Positions 11,282 to 22,340 are shown, counted from the stretch's first letter. The stretch: 64,000 bases of DNA from Molossus alvarezi (GCA_037176705.1 CM073885.1:87700001-87764000); one strand, 5' to 3'. The notes: generated by a model not told the origin, from the sequence alone. A program made the numbers and translations.

Positions 11282-12041
11282 TATGTATCTGTACATTGTA
11301 TCACATACAATGAACATGTATTTCATTTACAATAGCAAAAGGAATACAATAAAACTACCCAGAATATAAAATTTACTTTTAAACTCATTATTTTAAATCT
11401 AAACTAGTTAAGTGAGTCAAAACACACGGTTTTGAATTCCATTTGAAACATTTTTAAAAGAATGTCAGGTCTGGCTGACTTTAAAACATTTGTTTGGAAC
11501 CTCCTGTAAATATTTACTCTCGAGAGAAATATACAAGACAACCTTGAGGGATAAAGAGTGTTTATATTATAACAGCAAACAATTTTCATTAGTTGTAGGA
11601 AGAAACCATCTTATCTGATCTCCATGTACTATTTAGATAGGGAGAATTTGAAGAATACGATGCTTTTTCTGACTTCTTTCCTCATTTAATCAGTGTACCT
11701 TATCAGCAAGGAAACAGAAATCCAGTGGAGTAGACTTAGAATTTGCTGTCTCTCAAGAGCACTGAATGAACATTTGGAGTCAAAAGCCCATTCATCCTCA
11801 CTGCTCTCTCATCTCCAAGAACACTTAGATGGATACTATCACTTATGATACTAATCAACAAATTCAGACTCTGAGTTATGTCATGCTTTGCCACTGTTTA
11901 TATATAAACATGTTGATGAAAAGATATAACTTTAAGGCTGAAAATAACATACATTTTTCCTGACATAGTTTGAAGATTCTCATAGGGTCTAAATCTGAAA
12001 AGTAAAACTCTCACTTAAAAGACAAGTTTATATTATCTTCT
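11282..12041. other. Single-copy spacer
   Basis: AT-rich with no identifiable element or exon. Confidence 0.4.
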
Positions 12042-12059
12042 AAGAAATATGGTTCCTTG

Positions 12060-12217
12060 GCCCTGGCCGGTTTTGCTCAGTGGTTAGAGTGTCGGCCTGT
12101 GGTCCAGAGAGATCTAGGTTCGGTTCCTGCTAAGGGCATGTACCTCGGTTACAGTTTGTCCCCGGCCCTGGTTGGGTCGTGCGGGTGGCAGCCACTCGAT
12201 GTGTCCCTTTCACACCG

Positions 12218-12275
<58 letters not shown>

Positions 12276-12342
12276 TTCTCCCACTCTATCTGAACAAAAA
12301 AATGGAAAAATGTCCTCGGGTGAGGATAAAAAAAAAGAAAGA
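12060..12342 (+). mobile_element. VES SINE, type 1, with expanded TC tract
   Basis: Full-length copy with head, body, a long uninterrupted TC repeat (about 12221-12272), and tail 'aaaaatgtcctcgggtgagg' plus A-rich end. Perfect 18-bp TSD aagaaatatggttccttg at 12042-12059 and 12343-12360. Low divergence suggests recent insertion. Several ORFs on both strands here are produced by the TC tract. Confidence 0.97.
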
Positions 12343-12574
12343 AAGAAATATGGTTCCTTGTACTTTGTGACTTATTACTTCTCATTACACTTTAGTTACC
12401 TGCTAGGAATAGAATAGGCTGGTTGGTACTGAAGTAGTGATGCGATGTTAGAAATTAAATATTTAGAGTGGATAGCGACGGAATATTTGTTCTATATAAG
12501 AAGGGATCTCAATTCTCTTCCATTCCACACCCCTACTGAAGCTACTACTGAGAAGATAAAAATAGTAAGGCCTA

Positions 12575-12830
12575 GCCCTGGCCGGTTTGGCTCAGCGGTT
12601 AGAGAGTCGGCCTGCGGTCCAGAGAGACCCTGGTTCGGTTCCCGCTAAGGGCACGTACCTTGGTTGCAGTTTGTCCCCGGCCCTGGTTGGTCGTGTGGGT
12701 GGCAGCCACTCGATGTGTCCCTTTCACGTCTATGTTTCTCTCTCTCTCTCCCTCCAACTCTACAAAAAAAAAAAAAAAAAAAAAAGGAAAAATGTCCTTG
12801 GGTGAAGATTAAATAAATAAATAAATAAAT
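12575..12830 (+). mobile_element. VES SINE, type 1
   Basis: Head 'gccctggccggtttggctca', body, pyrimidine tract, internal poly-A (about 12765-12785), tail 'tgtccttgggtgaagatt' and an AAAT-repeat end. Perfect TSD aatagtaaggccta at 12561-12574 and about 12832-12845. Same strand as the copy 230 bp upstream. Confidence 0.97.
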
Positions 12831-12902
12831 AAATAGTAAGGCCTATATCCGGGCTTAAAACTCACAGTTCCCCTATAGCATCAGTGAAATCGATGGGCAG
12901 GC

Positions 12903-13595
12903 CAGAAGTGAACAAGCCAATTCTGCAGACTAACTTCAAGCCAATTTATATAAGAAGGTGTCAGTTTATAAATTACAAGAAACCAGCGTTCAGCTTTTCC
13001 TACTCGTTCCAGTGGCTTTTCACCTTTCTATCTTACTTATATAATTGTCCTGTGCAGAACCTCAGTGGTGCACGGAGGACCGCGGGAGGGAGAGGAAAAG
13101 GTCGGGAAATGCAGGCGTGGCCGGGGCAGGGCCACTCTGGTCTGCCATCCACACTGGGGTCCGGCATAAGTTCATTTGGAGAAATCAGCCTACTGCTTAG
13201 AGGGAAAGAGAGAGAAGAAGAAAGAATAGGGAAAAAGTTGAATATGTGAGGGGGAAAGGCGCCCGACCCCAGGCCTTTCTGATCTGGAACCCTGAATTCG
13301 TGACTCATCCCTGCCACAAACCAGGAATGCACTCTGGGCAGACTGCCTCACTGTCACACCTGCAATAAAACCCGCGCCCAAGGCAAGAAAAGGCACCAAA
13401 CGAAAGGAGAACGCAGAGAAGAACATACCCAGTTCGCAGTTCAGTTATCCTCCGTGCGTAAGTAAGATACCAAGGTGAAAAGCTACTGGAACGAGTAGGA
13501 AAAGCTGAACTCGGGTTTCTTGTAATTTATAAACTGACACCTTCTTATATAAATTGGCTTGAAGTTAGTCTGCAGAATTGGCTTGTTCACTTCTG
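12903..13595. repeat. Large inverted repeat with GC-richer spacer
   Basis: The left arm (12903-13043, with a further 10-base match at 13070-13079) is the reverse complement of the right arm (13595 back to 13448). Over about 140 bp I count only a handful of mismatches, clustered at three places. A 28-29 nt segment next to the inner end of the left arm has no partner on the right. The spacer (13080-13447) is GC-richer, with a homopurine run at about 13199-13236. No matching 8-bp or 2-bp duplication flanks the outer ends, so it looks like an inverted duplication rather than a MITE. The 60-121-codon ORFs here are unsupported. Confidence 0.9.
13290..13372 (+). mobile_element. MIR relic inside the spacer (possible)
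   Basis: Loose match to the MIR core: 'cctgccacaaaccagg', 'actctgggcagactgcctca', 'ctgcaataaaa' in the expected order. Too diverged to be certain. Confidence 0.3.
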
Positions 13596-13910
13596 ACTGG
13601 GACTCCTGAAACCCACAGATGTTTTTACTTTCAGAAAACCACTTCCACTTAGCCAAATACAATATATACGCAGTTGGATTTCAACACAGTTAAGAAGAGG
13701 GTCTCTCACAAGAACTCTCCCTGGTCATGACCCACATCCTTAGGGCAGGTCTCCGCCCTGAATGTAAATGCGGACAGAGGTGCACGCTATCCCTGCAGCA
13801 TCTCCCTCCTCCACAGGCCAGGACTATCCGGTAGAACAGAGGATGAAGCCATTATCTTGGCTATTTGATGAGAAGAGGAGGATAGCAACGCTTTATTTAC
13901 TGGACTGTAC

Positions 13911-14167
13911 TTTTTTTTTTTTAAATCTTCACCCCAAGATATATTTCTATTTATCTTCAGACAGAGTGGGAAGGAGAGAGAGGGAGAGAGAGGGAAAGAG
14001 AGAGGAACATCGACATGAGAGGGACACATCGACTGGCTGCCTCCCACATGACCCCGACCAGGGCCGGGGATCGAACCACAACTGAGGTACATGTTCTTGG
14101 CTAGAACCGAACCCGCGACTCACTGGTCCGTGGGCTGATGCTCTACTGCTGAGCCAAACCAGCCAGG
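13911..14167 (-). mobile_element. VES SINE, type 1
   Basis: Poly-T, tail 'cttcaccccaagatatattt', long GA-rich tract, body, then head complement 'gctgagccaaaccagccagg'. Perfect 12-bp TSD actggactgtac at 13899-13910 and 14168-14179. With the plus-strand copies at 12.1 and 12.6 kb it brackets the inverted repeat in opposite orientation. Confidence 0.96.
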
Positions 14168-14179
14168 ACTGGACTGTAC

Positions 14180-14295
14180 ATTTTTACTGAGTGCCTACTA
14201 TTTGCCTGACACTGTGCCATGTATTCCGTCATTGTCTTATCTAACCTGCACAGTGCAATTATTAACCCCCTTTTCTGATGAGGTAACAAACCACA
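14180..14295 (-). mobile_element. MIR relic
   Basis: Complement of the MIR 3' half: 'tttttactgagtgcctact', 'tgcctgacactgtgcc', 'ttgtcttatctaacctgca', 'ccccttttctgatgagg'. Confidence 0.65.
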
Positions 14296-14444
14296 GGACG
14301 AGCGTAATGAATCTTAGAGATCGTGCTATACGGTGCCCTTATTTTACTCTGGGGAAATGGGTCGGGGGTCACTTAGTGTTAGGACCAGCAGTAGAGTATT
14401 GTTACCCTCTGGGTCACCTTGACCATGAGAGGTGCAGGGCGTAG

Positions 14445-14640
14445 GAGTCAGGCAGCCAGTATCTACAGTATTTACATATGACGATGGCACTCACCAACGA
14501 AATAAATATTCATGGGGAAGTTACGTTCTCTCTCTACACCTCGATTCCTCACCTGTGTGATGGGGGAGAGTTGTGCTCTGGGGGCTTAGTGAGGATTAAA
14601 AAGGCAAAACACTGAGGACGTTGCCTGGGGTAAAACTCTT
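14445..14640 (+). mobile_element. MIR relic
   Basis: Sense MIR motifs in order: 'cgattcctcacctgtgtgat', 'ggggcttagtgaggattaaa', 'gcaaaacactgaggacgttg', 'cctgggg'. Confidence 0.6.
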
Positions 14641-14689
14641 GGTCAAAAATACCCAAGTATTATTGCTCCCGTTAATGCTGGACTGCGAC

Positions 14690-15135
14690 TTCCAGGAGCC
14701 GCCGCCGCCTTGGTGCCATGGTTGCTGCCATCCCCGCCATGCCCACACCAGGCTCCTCTTCAGAAGAGATGTCAGGAGTGGCTCCCTGACTCAGTCATTT
14801 CTCACAAGCGCCCTCCTTACCATCTGCCTTCCCGTTTCCCCTGTCTACCCAAACTCTGCACGGAGGCCTAAGTCAAGACGTCACTCTCTCAAGCTGCCCC
14901 TCAGCTGTTTCCGCCCACATGGTCCCCTGCGCTACTACATATATTGCTGTATTCTCGGGTTGGCATTAAGCATGTAATGTCTTTTTAGTACCTAATTTCT
15001 GCTTATACCCCAATGAGGCGATCTGCTCCATCAGGAAGTAGGCTGCCATTTGCATTTTTTTATATCTCCTACTTTTCCAATACAGTGACGATTTCATAGT
15101 AGGTCTACAACATGCACTTGCTAGACTGAAAATAC
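14690..15135 (+). mobile_element. L2 relic (3' part)
   Basis: The right half fits the L2 3' end: 'tgctccatcaggaagtagg', 'tttatatctcctactttt', 'ccaatacagtgacgatttc', 'atagtaggtctacaaca'. The left half is a CT-rich stretch of the kind seen upstream in L2. It starts with a small GCC repeat (about 14700-14710). Confidence 0.55.
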
Positions 15136-15639
15136 AGCCTTTGCTCAACCATAAATAAGCATCTTTTTGCTTTATACCACCCATCCGAAGTCTGGACTCA
15201 CGGACTACAGTAGTTTGTCACAGCCAGGTTTTAAAGCGATGTGACCATGGTCAGGTGAGGTCCACTGGCATCAGATGCTCCCAGGTCTCACGTGCCCCAA
15301 AATGAGGCTCCCTGTCCACGTGTCACACCAGCACAGGTATAAATTCCTAAGGCCAGACTGACCGTAACACTGACACACAGCTCATAAACTGCTGACAACT
15401 TTTGCAAAGTTACTGAGTTTCTCAAATTTCATAATGTTTAAAGATTTTTCTGTAAATCCAAGGCTGAATGTAATAAATCAATCATATGCCCAGTCTATTG
15501 GAAGTAAAATTCTTACCTAACATTCACTTCCCATAGGGCCCTCAAAATTATAAAGACTATAAATGTCATGTCTATAATTGTAAATATAAAAGTTATAGTC
15601 CTCATTCTTACACTGTTTTAAAACATGAACGTCTGTCTA
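15136..15639. other. Single-copy spacer
   Basis: No element or exon recognised. Confidence 0.4.
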
Positions 15640-16060
15640 GCACGTGTTTGCAGGTCCCTCTCTAATGTATTTTGGGGTTTCCCATTCTCTTTGACTTCTA
15701 ACACCCCTAAACCCAGTTTTTCCCTGAGTTATTCCCATTGTCATCAGGTTAGAGCTTTTTTCTGTAAATTTACAAACATGCATCTGTATCCACAGAGAAC
15801 ATTCTCTTGTGACGTGTTTGTTTAGCATAAATGGTGCCTTATTGTACACATCATTCTACAACTTGCTTTTTGTGTCCCTCAGAAAGGGACTTGTCACTCA
15901 TTCTGTTTCACTGTGCAGATTTTCCATGATTGTTTAACCGGTTTTTGATCCATGAACATTTAAGGTGTTTCCTTTTTTTTTGCTGTTACAAATAATGTTG
16001 CACGGATCATCTCTGCTAGTGCTTCTCTATTGCTCTCTATGACGTTCCTCAGAAAGTATT
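15640..16060 (-). mobile_element. Old L1 (L1M-type) 3' fragment
   Basis: Antisense of the L1 3' region: 'tagcataaatggtgcctta', 'ttctacaacttgctttttg', 'tgatccatgaacatttaagg', 'tgctgttacaaataatgttg', with 'gcacggatcatctctgc'. Confidence 0.7.
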
Positions 16061-16208
16061 CGAATTAAGCATACATCCTACTCATACATCATCCCTCAAC
16101 AAATGATATGATCCATGCTTTGTTCTTCATTATGTAACTAGAATACATTTAAAATATAGTTTTCCTCTATGTTAATATTAAATTTAGGCACCTATCATCA
16201 CAAAAAAA

Positions 16209-16432
16209 CAGGCGTCAGCACACCGGGGCCCACAGGCCGAGCCAATCCCCGGCCTGTGCTGCAGATTCAGTTTGAATGGAACACAGCCCTGCTCCCTGAT
16301 GCGCACTCTGTTGATGGTGACTCGTGCACTCCAGCAGCGAAACTGGGTAGCTGTCACAGACCACATGGCCCATAGAGCCAGAAATGTCTATTATCTGTCC
16401 TTTCACCAAAAAGTGTGTTGACCCCTACACTG
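16209..16432 (-). mobile_element. Old non-autonomous hAT-Charlie-like DNA element
   Basis: Read on the minus strand it begins 'cagtgtaggggtcaacacac' and continues 'aaaggacagataatag', 'atgggccatgtggtct', 'ggctgtgttccattc'. It ends in a complement of the start, close to 'gacgcctg'. This follows the layout of the mammal-wide element whose start reads 'ctgcaaactttttctgtaaa', whose family name I do not recall with certainty. The flanking 8-mers do not match, as expected at this age. Confidence 0.65.
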
Positions 16433-16761
16433 GAATATCAAATATCGTTCCTCTGGGAGGCCTTTTCTATTTCTACCAAGTGCGAGTTAAAGGGTCAGTA
16501 TCGTTACGTTTTCTGTGTAAGACGTGCAGTGGCACTTGCTACTAAAAAAACAAGAAAGGGCCATATCTGCGGAATAAAACAATATCTCTTGAATTCCACA
16601 ACTAAAAATATGTGATATAAAACCATATCTGCTTCATGGCCTTCATAACTTCTGAAGATATTAAGTGAATTAATTAAATTATGGATTCCACTAAAAATAG
16701 CAGGTCGTCCCTGAGCCTGTCTTGTGATTTAGGTTGCCATTTTGAAGCAAGATACTATATA

Positions 16762-17168
16762 TATATATTTTTTTTTTTAATTGTTGAAAGTATTACAGAC
16801 CTCCCCCCTTTTTCCCACTGACACCCTCTTCCCCACTCCAACCTACTGTCTGTGTCCACTGGTTGAACCCATATGCATATCAGTTCTTTGGTTTATCTCT
16901 TCCCACTCCCCATCCCTCTGAGGTTTGTCAGCCTGTTCCCTGCTTCCTTGACTCTGGATCTATTTTGTTCGCCATCTTATTTTGTTCATGATGTTGCATA
17001 AATAAGTGAGACCATGTGGTACTTGTCTTTCTCTGACTGGCTTATTTCGCTCAGCATAATACTCTCCAGGTCCCTCCATGTCATCTCAAAGGGTAAGAGA
17101 TCTTTTTGTCTTAGAGCTGCATAGTACTCCATTGTGTAAATATACCACAGCATTTTTATCTACTCTTC
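16762..17168 (-). mobile_element. 5'-truncated L1, relatively young
   Basis: Left poly-T (A tail), then the complement of an L1 3' region: 'aaagtattacagacctcccc', 'tttgttcatgatgttgcata', 'gcttatttcgctcagcataa', 'catagtactccattgtgt'. Probable TSD tactatata at 16753-16761 and 17169-17177. Only the last 400 bp of L1 were copied, a typical truncated insertion. This lineage supplies the enzyme for VES movement. Confidence 0.85.
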
Positions 17169-17177
17169 TACTATATA

Positions 17178-19022
17178 CAATATGTTTAAATGATTTACCT
17201 TACCTAATATATAACCTACTGGTAGCAACTAAAATCTGAGACATGGACAAGATTACAGAATGAGGCAACTAGGCATTCAAGCCACGTGACGTAGGTTTCT
17301 GGGCTTCTCTGCACCTTGGCATCTGGAGAGGCTGCACTAGTTACTGCCTACGCTCCTTCCCAGTTTTCATGTTCTGCGTTACCTAAAAGGAGGTACTTGT
17401 AACAGGAACTCCATTCATTTAAATTAGCATATACTTAAAACTGTTACAACATTCACTGTCTCACTCTATTATTGTGTGTCATTGCTGATGGGAAAGGTTG
17501 AAAAATAGGTCCTAACAGATAACAACAACAAAAAAGCCATAATTTGAGTTTAGTTTATTTACTCTGTGCTCACATACAATAAACCGGTGTTTACAACATT
17601 AATTGCTAATGGAATCTACCACTTATTTAAACAATGTGAGGAGACCCAAAGCCTGCACGGATGAATTTGCTCTTACTGGAAACATAAATGTTTTCATTAA
17701 TTTCAACTCAGCCTCCCAGGTTATGTCACATTGTGGAGAAGGGAGCAGGGCTCCCAACCATTGTCCTAAGTTGTGACTGTTAAAGGCTTTTGCAGCATTA
17801 CTCATTATGAAACTTTATAGAAGCTATAAAGAGGGGCAACAATTGTACAAAAGACTAAATTCCAATTTTGCTCTCCCCTACTGAGAGAAAAAAAAAAAAT
17901 GAAGAAACAAGTCTACTGGTTTTGTTGGATCAAAAATAATAGCAATCATAACTGCTTCATTCTTCTCTAACTGACCACTGGCAGGCACTTTACAGACCTC
18001 TTTTGGTGACTTCACTGCTTAGTCTCTAAGATGACCAGGTTGTAGTAAGTCACAGCTGGCCCTCCCCCAAGCAATTACTTGCAAAGAAAAAGACCAGGCA
18101 TGAATGTGTTGGTGGTACTCTTACGTGGACAGAACAAGAGATGCTGGAATACTTGCCTTTCCCTCCAGTCTCAGGCCCACAGTAGACCCAGAATCCAGTT
18201 TTCCCAGGACAACCAGCTATGTCAGGTGTCCTAGAGTACTTATCAGCAGCCCCACTTTTCCCTCAATACGTCCCATATGTTGAGCCATAACTTATGTGGT
18301 TGTCCTCTTTAGACCCAGGATTTCTCCTTTCGTCCTTGCCTCCCCCAGGGTCTCCTCTCCATCTCTTTCTCAAGCGTCCTGATTGGGAAAGTTCTGAAGG
18401 GAGAAGAGGAAGCACGGGTTTGGAACCAGCGATGGGAAGGGTCAGAGACAGCAGGGCTCCTGAATCCAGAGGGAGAGGAGACGAGGAGAGTGGTCCATGA
18501 CACAGTGAAGGGAGAAGTCCGAGGTCAATGTCCATGGCTCCCTGCCTCCTGGTCAGTCAACCAGGTCAGGGGGAGGAATTACAGGACCCCAAGGTAGGGG
18601 CAGGTTTCTATGGGAAGACTGTGTTTAGGGGTATAGCTCAGGATCAGGACAGGTTACAGAAAAAAAACTGGAAGGATTTTTTCTAAGGACTGAAGTGACT
18701 GTGAAGACTCTCCAGTGCTAGTCTGAAAGATGAGGTTTGAACACAATGGGGGCAAACTCTCTGAATCCTGAAAACCCAACAGCCAAGTAACGCCCAGGGA
18801 GCTGTGGCTTTCACAACTGTGAGACGATTTCCAGTGTCTGAAACACTAAACCAATTCCCTCCAGTCTGCTGTTCCTCCCCGTTGGATGAGAGGTCCTACT
18901 TTCTGACATGGACAATTTCAGTGTCTCCTCCTAGGAGTGCCTTCCCCACGTGGGAAACACGGTCTGGTCGGGGTTCCAACTTCTTCAGGGGCTGGGGACC
19001 CAACTCTCAAACCTACTTCCCA
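17178..19022. other. Single-copy region
   Basis: No family recognised, apart from a doubtful reversed MIR piece around 17960-18050. An 18263-18535 antisense ORF (90 codons) is proline/serine-rich and matches nothing known to me. A13 run near 17888. Confidence 0.35.
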
Positions 19023-19024
19023 TA

Positions 19025-19151
19025 CAGGATGAAGTGAAAGTAGGTTTACAGTTGATTGTAGGAAAAATAATACAGTCATTAAAAAATAATAATAAAATAG
19101 ACTCTGTGCTTCATGGACTCACAACTGTCAACCTACTTTTGCTCCACCCTG
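19025..19151. mobile_element. Mariner-type MITE, 127 bp
   Basis: Terminal inverted repeats of about 30 bp: the left end starts 'cagg' and contains 'aaagtaggtttacagttg', and the right end contains its complement 'caactgtcaacctacttt' and ends 'ccaccctg'. TA dinucleotides flank both ends (19023-19024, 19152-19153), the mariner/Tc1 target duplication. The interior is AT-rich with no transposase, so it would have been moved in trans. The same type of element is common in several laurasiatherian mammals. Confidence 0.85.
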
Positions 19152-19291
19152 TATTGATGGTCATCAGCTAGTACTGGGCAGCGGAAGGACTGTGACACTT
19201 CAGGACTCCTGACTCCAAAAGACTGCAATATATTTTCTGAGTGATCACAGAATAACAACACTCAGAATTATGACTGCAGTCATTGTTGTTC

Positions 19292-19363
19292 TATAATGAG
19301 CACTTACTGAGTGCTATGTGTCAAGCACTATTCTAAATGCTTCATTAGTTATTAACTCATTTA
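19292..19363 (-). mobile_element. MIR, left part (split by SINEs)
   Basis: 'atgagcacttactgagtgct', 'atgtgtcaagcactattct' and 'ttaactcattta' are the reversed MIR 3' end. The element resumes at 19871 after two VES insertions. Confidence 0.8.
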
Positions 19364-19609
19364 TTTTTATTTTATTTTTATTTTTTTGTCCTCACCCAAG
19401 GACATTTTTCCATTTTGTGTTCAGACAGAGTAGGAAGGAGAGAGAGAAACATCGACGTGAAAGGTACACATCGACTGGCTGCCTCCCCCAGGACCCAATC
19501 TGGCCGGGGACAAACCACAACCGAGGTACGTGCCCCTAGTGGGAACCGAACCCAGGCCTCTCTGGACCATGGGCCAACGCTCCAACCGCTGAGCCAAACC
19601 GGCCAGGGC
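19364..19609 (-). mobile_element. VES SINE, type 1, inserted at the edge of another VES
   Basis: Tail 'tcctcacccaaggacatttt', GA tract, body, head complement 'gctgagccaaaccggccagg'. 'taactc' lies before (19353-19358) and after (19610-19615) the copy. It therefore appears to have landed in the left TSD of the type-2 copy that follows, making it the younger of the two. Confidence 0.93.
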
Positions 19610-19612
19610 TAA

Positions 19613-19615
<3 letters not shown>

Positions 19616-19646
<31 letters not shown>

Positions 19647-19852
19647 TTTTCTTTATTGACTTTTAGAAAGAGAAGAAGGGAGAAGGACACAGAGACAGAA
19701 CACTGATGAGAGAGAACATCGATTGGCCGCCTCCTGCATGCCCCCCACTGGGGATTTGGCCCACAACCTGGGCATGTGCCCTGACCAGGAATCGAACAGG
19801 TGACCTCTTGGTGCATGGGTCAACGCTCAGCCACTGAGCCACACCAGCCAGG
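19616..19852 (-). mobile_element. VES SINE, type 2
   Basis: Long poly-T, then type-2 body complement ('cccacaacctgggcatgtgc', 'cctgaccaggaatcgaac') and head complement 'cactgagccacaccagccag'. The TSD pair is tagttattaactcattta at 19346-19363 and tagttattaattcattta at 19853-19870 (17 of 18 match), the left copy now separated by the type-1 insertion. Confidence 0.94.
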
Positions 19853-19870
19853 TAGTTATTAATTCATTTA

Positions 19871-20025
19871 ATCTTCACACAACCATAACACTAGAACTGA
19901 TGATATCATTCCCATTTTACAAATAAGAAAAGTGAGGTGAACTAATTTGCCCTGATTCACATATTAATAGGTAGTATAACTGGGATTCAAACCAAGGGAA
20001 CCAGGCTCCAGATCCAAACCACTCA
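19871..20025 (-). mobile_element. MIR, right part
   Basis: Continuation of the split MIR: 'atcttcacacaaccataaca', 'cccattttacaaataagaaa', 'tgggattcaaaccaaggg'. Confidence 0.85.
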
Positions 20026-21654
20026 ACCACTTTACTACAGTAATTTTCATACATCCAGTTCTTCTGAAATTCTGGGTTGGGTGGGACAGTCAATTTTAAG
20101 AGACCACAAAATCAAATTGCCATAACCCAAAGTAATTCCAATAAAATACATACACTTTTCTTGAATTTCCTTCTTGAAAATGAAAATGAAAATCTAAGGG
20201 GAAAAGTGCTTTGTATGTTCCCATATTCCTATGAAGCAAATCATAATCTTAAATCTTTCAGCTGTTACAAAGCTTACCCTGTGTAACTCTTACTTGAATT
20301 TCTTCTAAACCAACATAACCCACCAAAATATTCAGAGAAGAGAGTTCATGATGGTGTTCCATTCCTCTCTGAAAGCTTCATTTAGATACCCTACCAGAGA
20401 TCCATCCCTTCATGGACACAGAAAAATCTTAAACTGTCTCTATTTGATTGTGCTTGCCTAAGGCATTAAGTCCAATCCACCACGTCGCACCTCAGTAACT
20501 CGACACAGACTAGAAAATTCTTACAGTCAGCTTCCCCAAGGGATTTGTTAAATTTCACATGCATTTAGTTGTGCGGTTGGCCTGCTCAAATTGATAAACT
20601 TGTAGCTAAATTCTTTCTGCAGCAATGGGCTATTGGGCCTATTTTTTTTTTTTTTATCACCAAGAGAATAAATATTGCAAAAGAAGCTGTTACTATGGGT
20701 TTGTGTTACCCATTAGTTTTTAACATAATTGAGCTTACATTCCAATTTCTCAGTAACTGATAAGTATTTATTTTGTGGATGTGGTTAAAAGGTGAAAGGG
20801 ATTAAAGGGGCTAATACTGAAATATATTTATAGCAAAAACAGGAAGGGAATTTTGATGTCTCAAACTAAGCAAAGAAATAAAACAAAAATTATGAATGAA
20901 GTTATTTTCATTAGAATTCCCATGTTGCTATGACACATGCCTCCACAGGAGAACCCGTCCATCTCTACTCAATACGGTCAATACCTGAATGCAAATGGCT
21001 TCTCTTAAAAAAAAAAAAAACTAAGACTTCTTGGAACTCAAATTGTCAATTACTGACTTAGAAAAATGTGGTTTTTGGTGCTCTCCCTCTCTGGAGCACA
21101 CCTGTGCCTCCCCCCCCCCCTTCCCTCCAGGCTCCTTCCCTCTGCCCTTCTCTCTCCTAAGCTCTAAGGGCCCTTCTTCTGCCTCTGTAATGTGTTTCCT
21201 GAGCCTGCACAGCCCAGCTGGCTCACTTCTACTACCTCTGTAACTTTCGACATAAACTTTCTCTTATAATTTGAAAAAAGATAAAAAAGGAATATACATG
21301 TTTTTCTCTTCTTCCCAGTTTTTAATCCTCTCTTACTATGTTTCTCAACTCCTACACTTGAGCATCAACTCAATTCCTACCAGTCTCACCAGCATGTAAC
21401 TTTCTATCTCACTTGAACGAGGCTAGCCCTCTGCCATCTTCTTCCTCATCAACTGACACAGATGGGGAGAAGCCCTGGACAACCTCAGTAACATTGTACA
21501 AATCCACTCTCATGTCATACCAGGGACTCTGCTATTTTAAACAACACCAGTATCCGTTACAAACTCAGCCAGCTTACTTGTATACATTTTGAAAGTTGCC
21601 ACACCAGTGCAGTATCCACGTTATGTTTTTTGTCCTCTATGTTGTCATGTATCT
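20026..21654. other. Single-copy region with C11 run
   Basis: No element recognised. A short CT-rich segment with a C11 run lies at about 21100-21190. ORFs of 63-70 codons have no motif. Confidence 0.4.
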
Positions 21655-22340
21655 TCAATTCATTTACATGTTCAACACATATATGTTAAAGCATCTACTA
21701 TGGGCCACATATTGTTCTATATCCCCATGGAGGGGGGAGAAAAAAAGAACAAATAAATACATATGCATTGATGAAAAGAAAAATAAGATAAGAAACTAGA
21801 CAAAAAACCCACCTATTTTAGATAGGGTGATCAAGAAAGCCCTTGCGATAAGGTGACGTAAAAGCAGAAACCTAAGGGAATTTAGGAAGGAAATCATGAA
21901 GTATCTGGGTAGAGAGGACTGTAGGCAAGTACAGAGGCCCTGAGGTAGGAACACGCAGACAGAGTTGAATAAGCGAGAGAAAGGTTGGTAGAAAATGCTA
22001 CTAAAGTGTGAGCAAGGGGACAAGTCATACAAGGCCTAGGAGGCCACGCTAATGTGAATGAAGGATTTTCAGCAAAAGAGGGACTTATTGTGATATTTAG
22101 TTTGAAAGGAAAATTGCAATTTCCTTGTGAAGAAGAAAGTATGGATGACCAAAAGTGAAAATAAAGGACCAGGCATCCAGTGGGGGAATAGGGCCCTGGC
22201 ACAGGGGAGTAGTGAAGGTCATGAGAAATAAACAGTTCGGGGATATATTTTGAAAGAAGAGTTGAAAAGATGAACTGAAGGTGGAGTATACAATGAATGA
22301 CTCGAGAATGGAGCTGATGGACTAAACATGGGATATAAGA
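21655..22340 (-). mobile_element. Long L2 relic
   Basis: Reversed L2 3' region. Motifs run in the expected order: 'catctactatgggccacata', 'tagatagggtgatcaagaaa', 'acagaggccctgaggtagga', 'caagtcatacaaggcctagg', then 'aaagagggacttattgtg'. The 149-codon antisense ORF at 21894-22343 lies wholly inside and is not a gene. Confidence 0.8.

Noticed and set aside
12149..12417. Ser/Leu and Arg/Glu repeat proteins in several frames
   Set aside because: Produced by the TC tract of a VES copy; the same happens near 28.8 and 57 kb.
12903..13595. Reading the inverted repeat as a hAT element because the arms begin CAG
   Set aside because: Flanking 8-mers do not match and the arms are far longer than usual hAT terminal repeats.
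19100..19160. Helitron 3' end (small hairpin followed by CTAG)
   Set aside because: The hairpin sits just outside a mariner MITE with its own TA duplications, and no Helitron 5' end or body is present.
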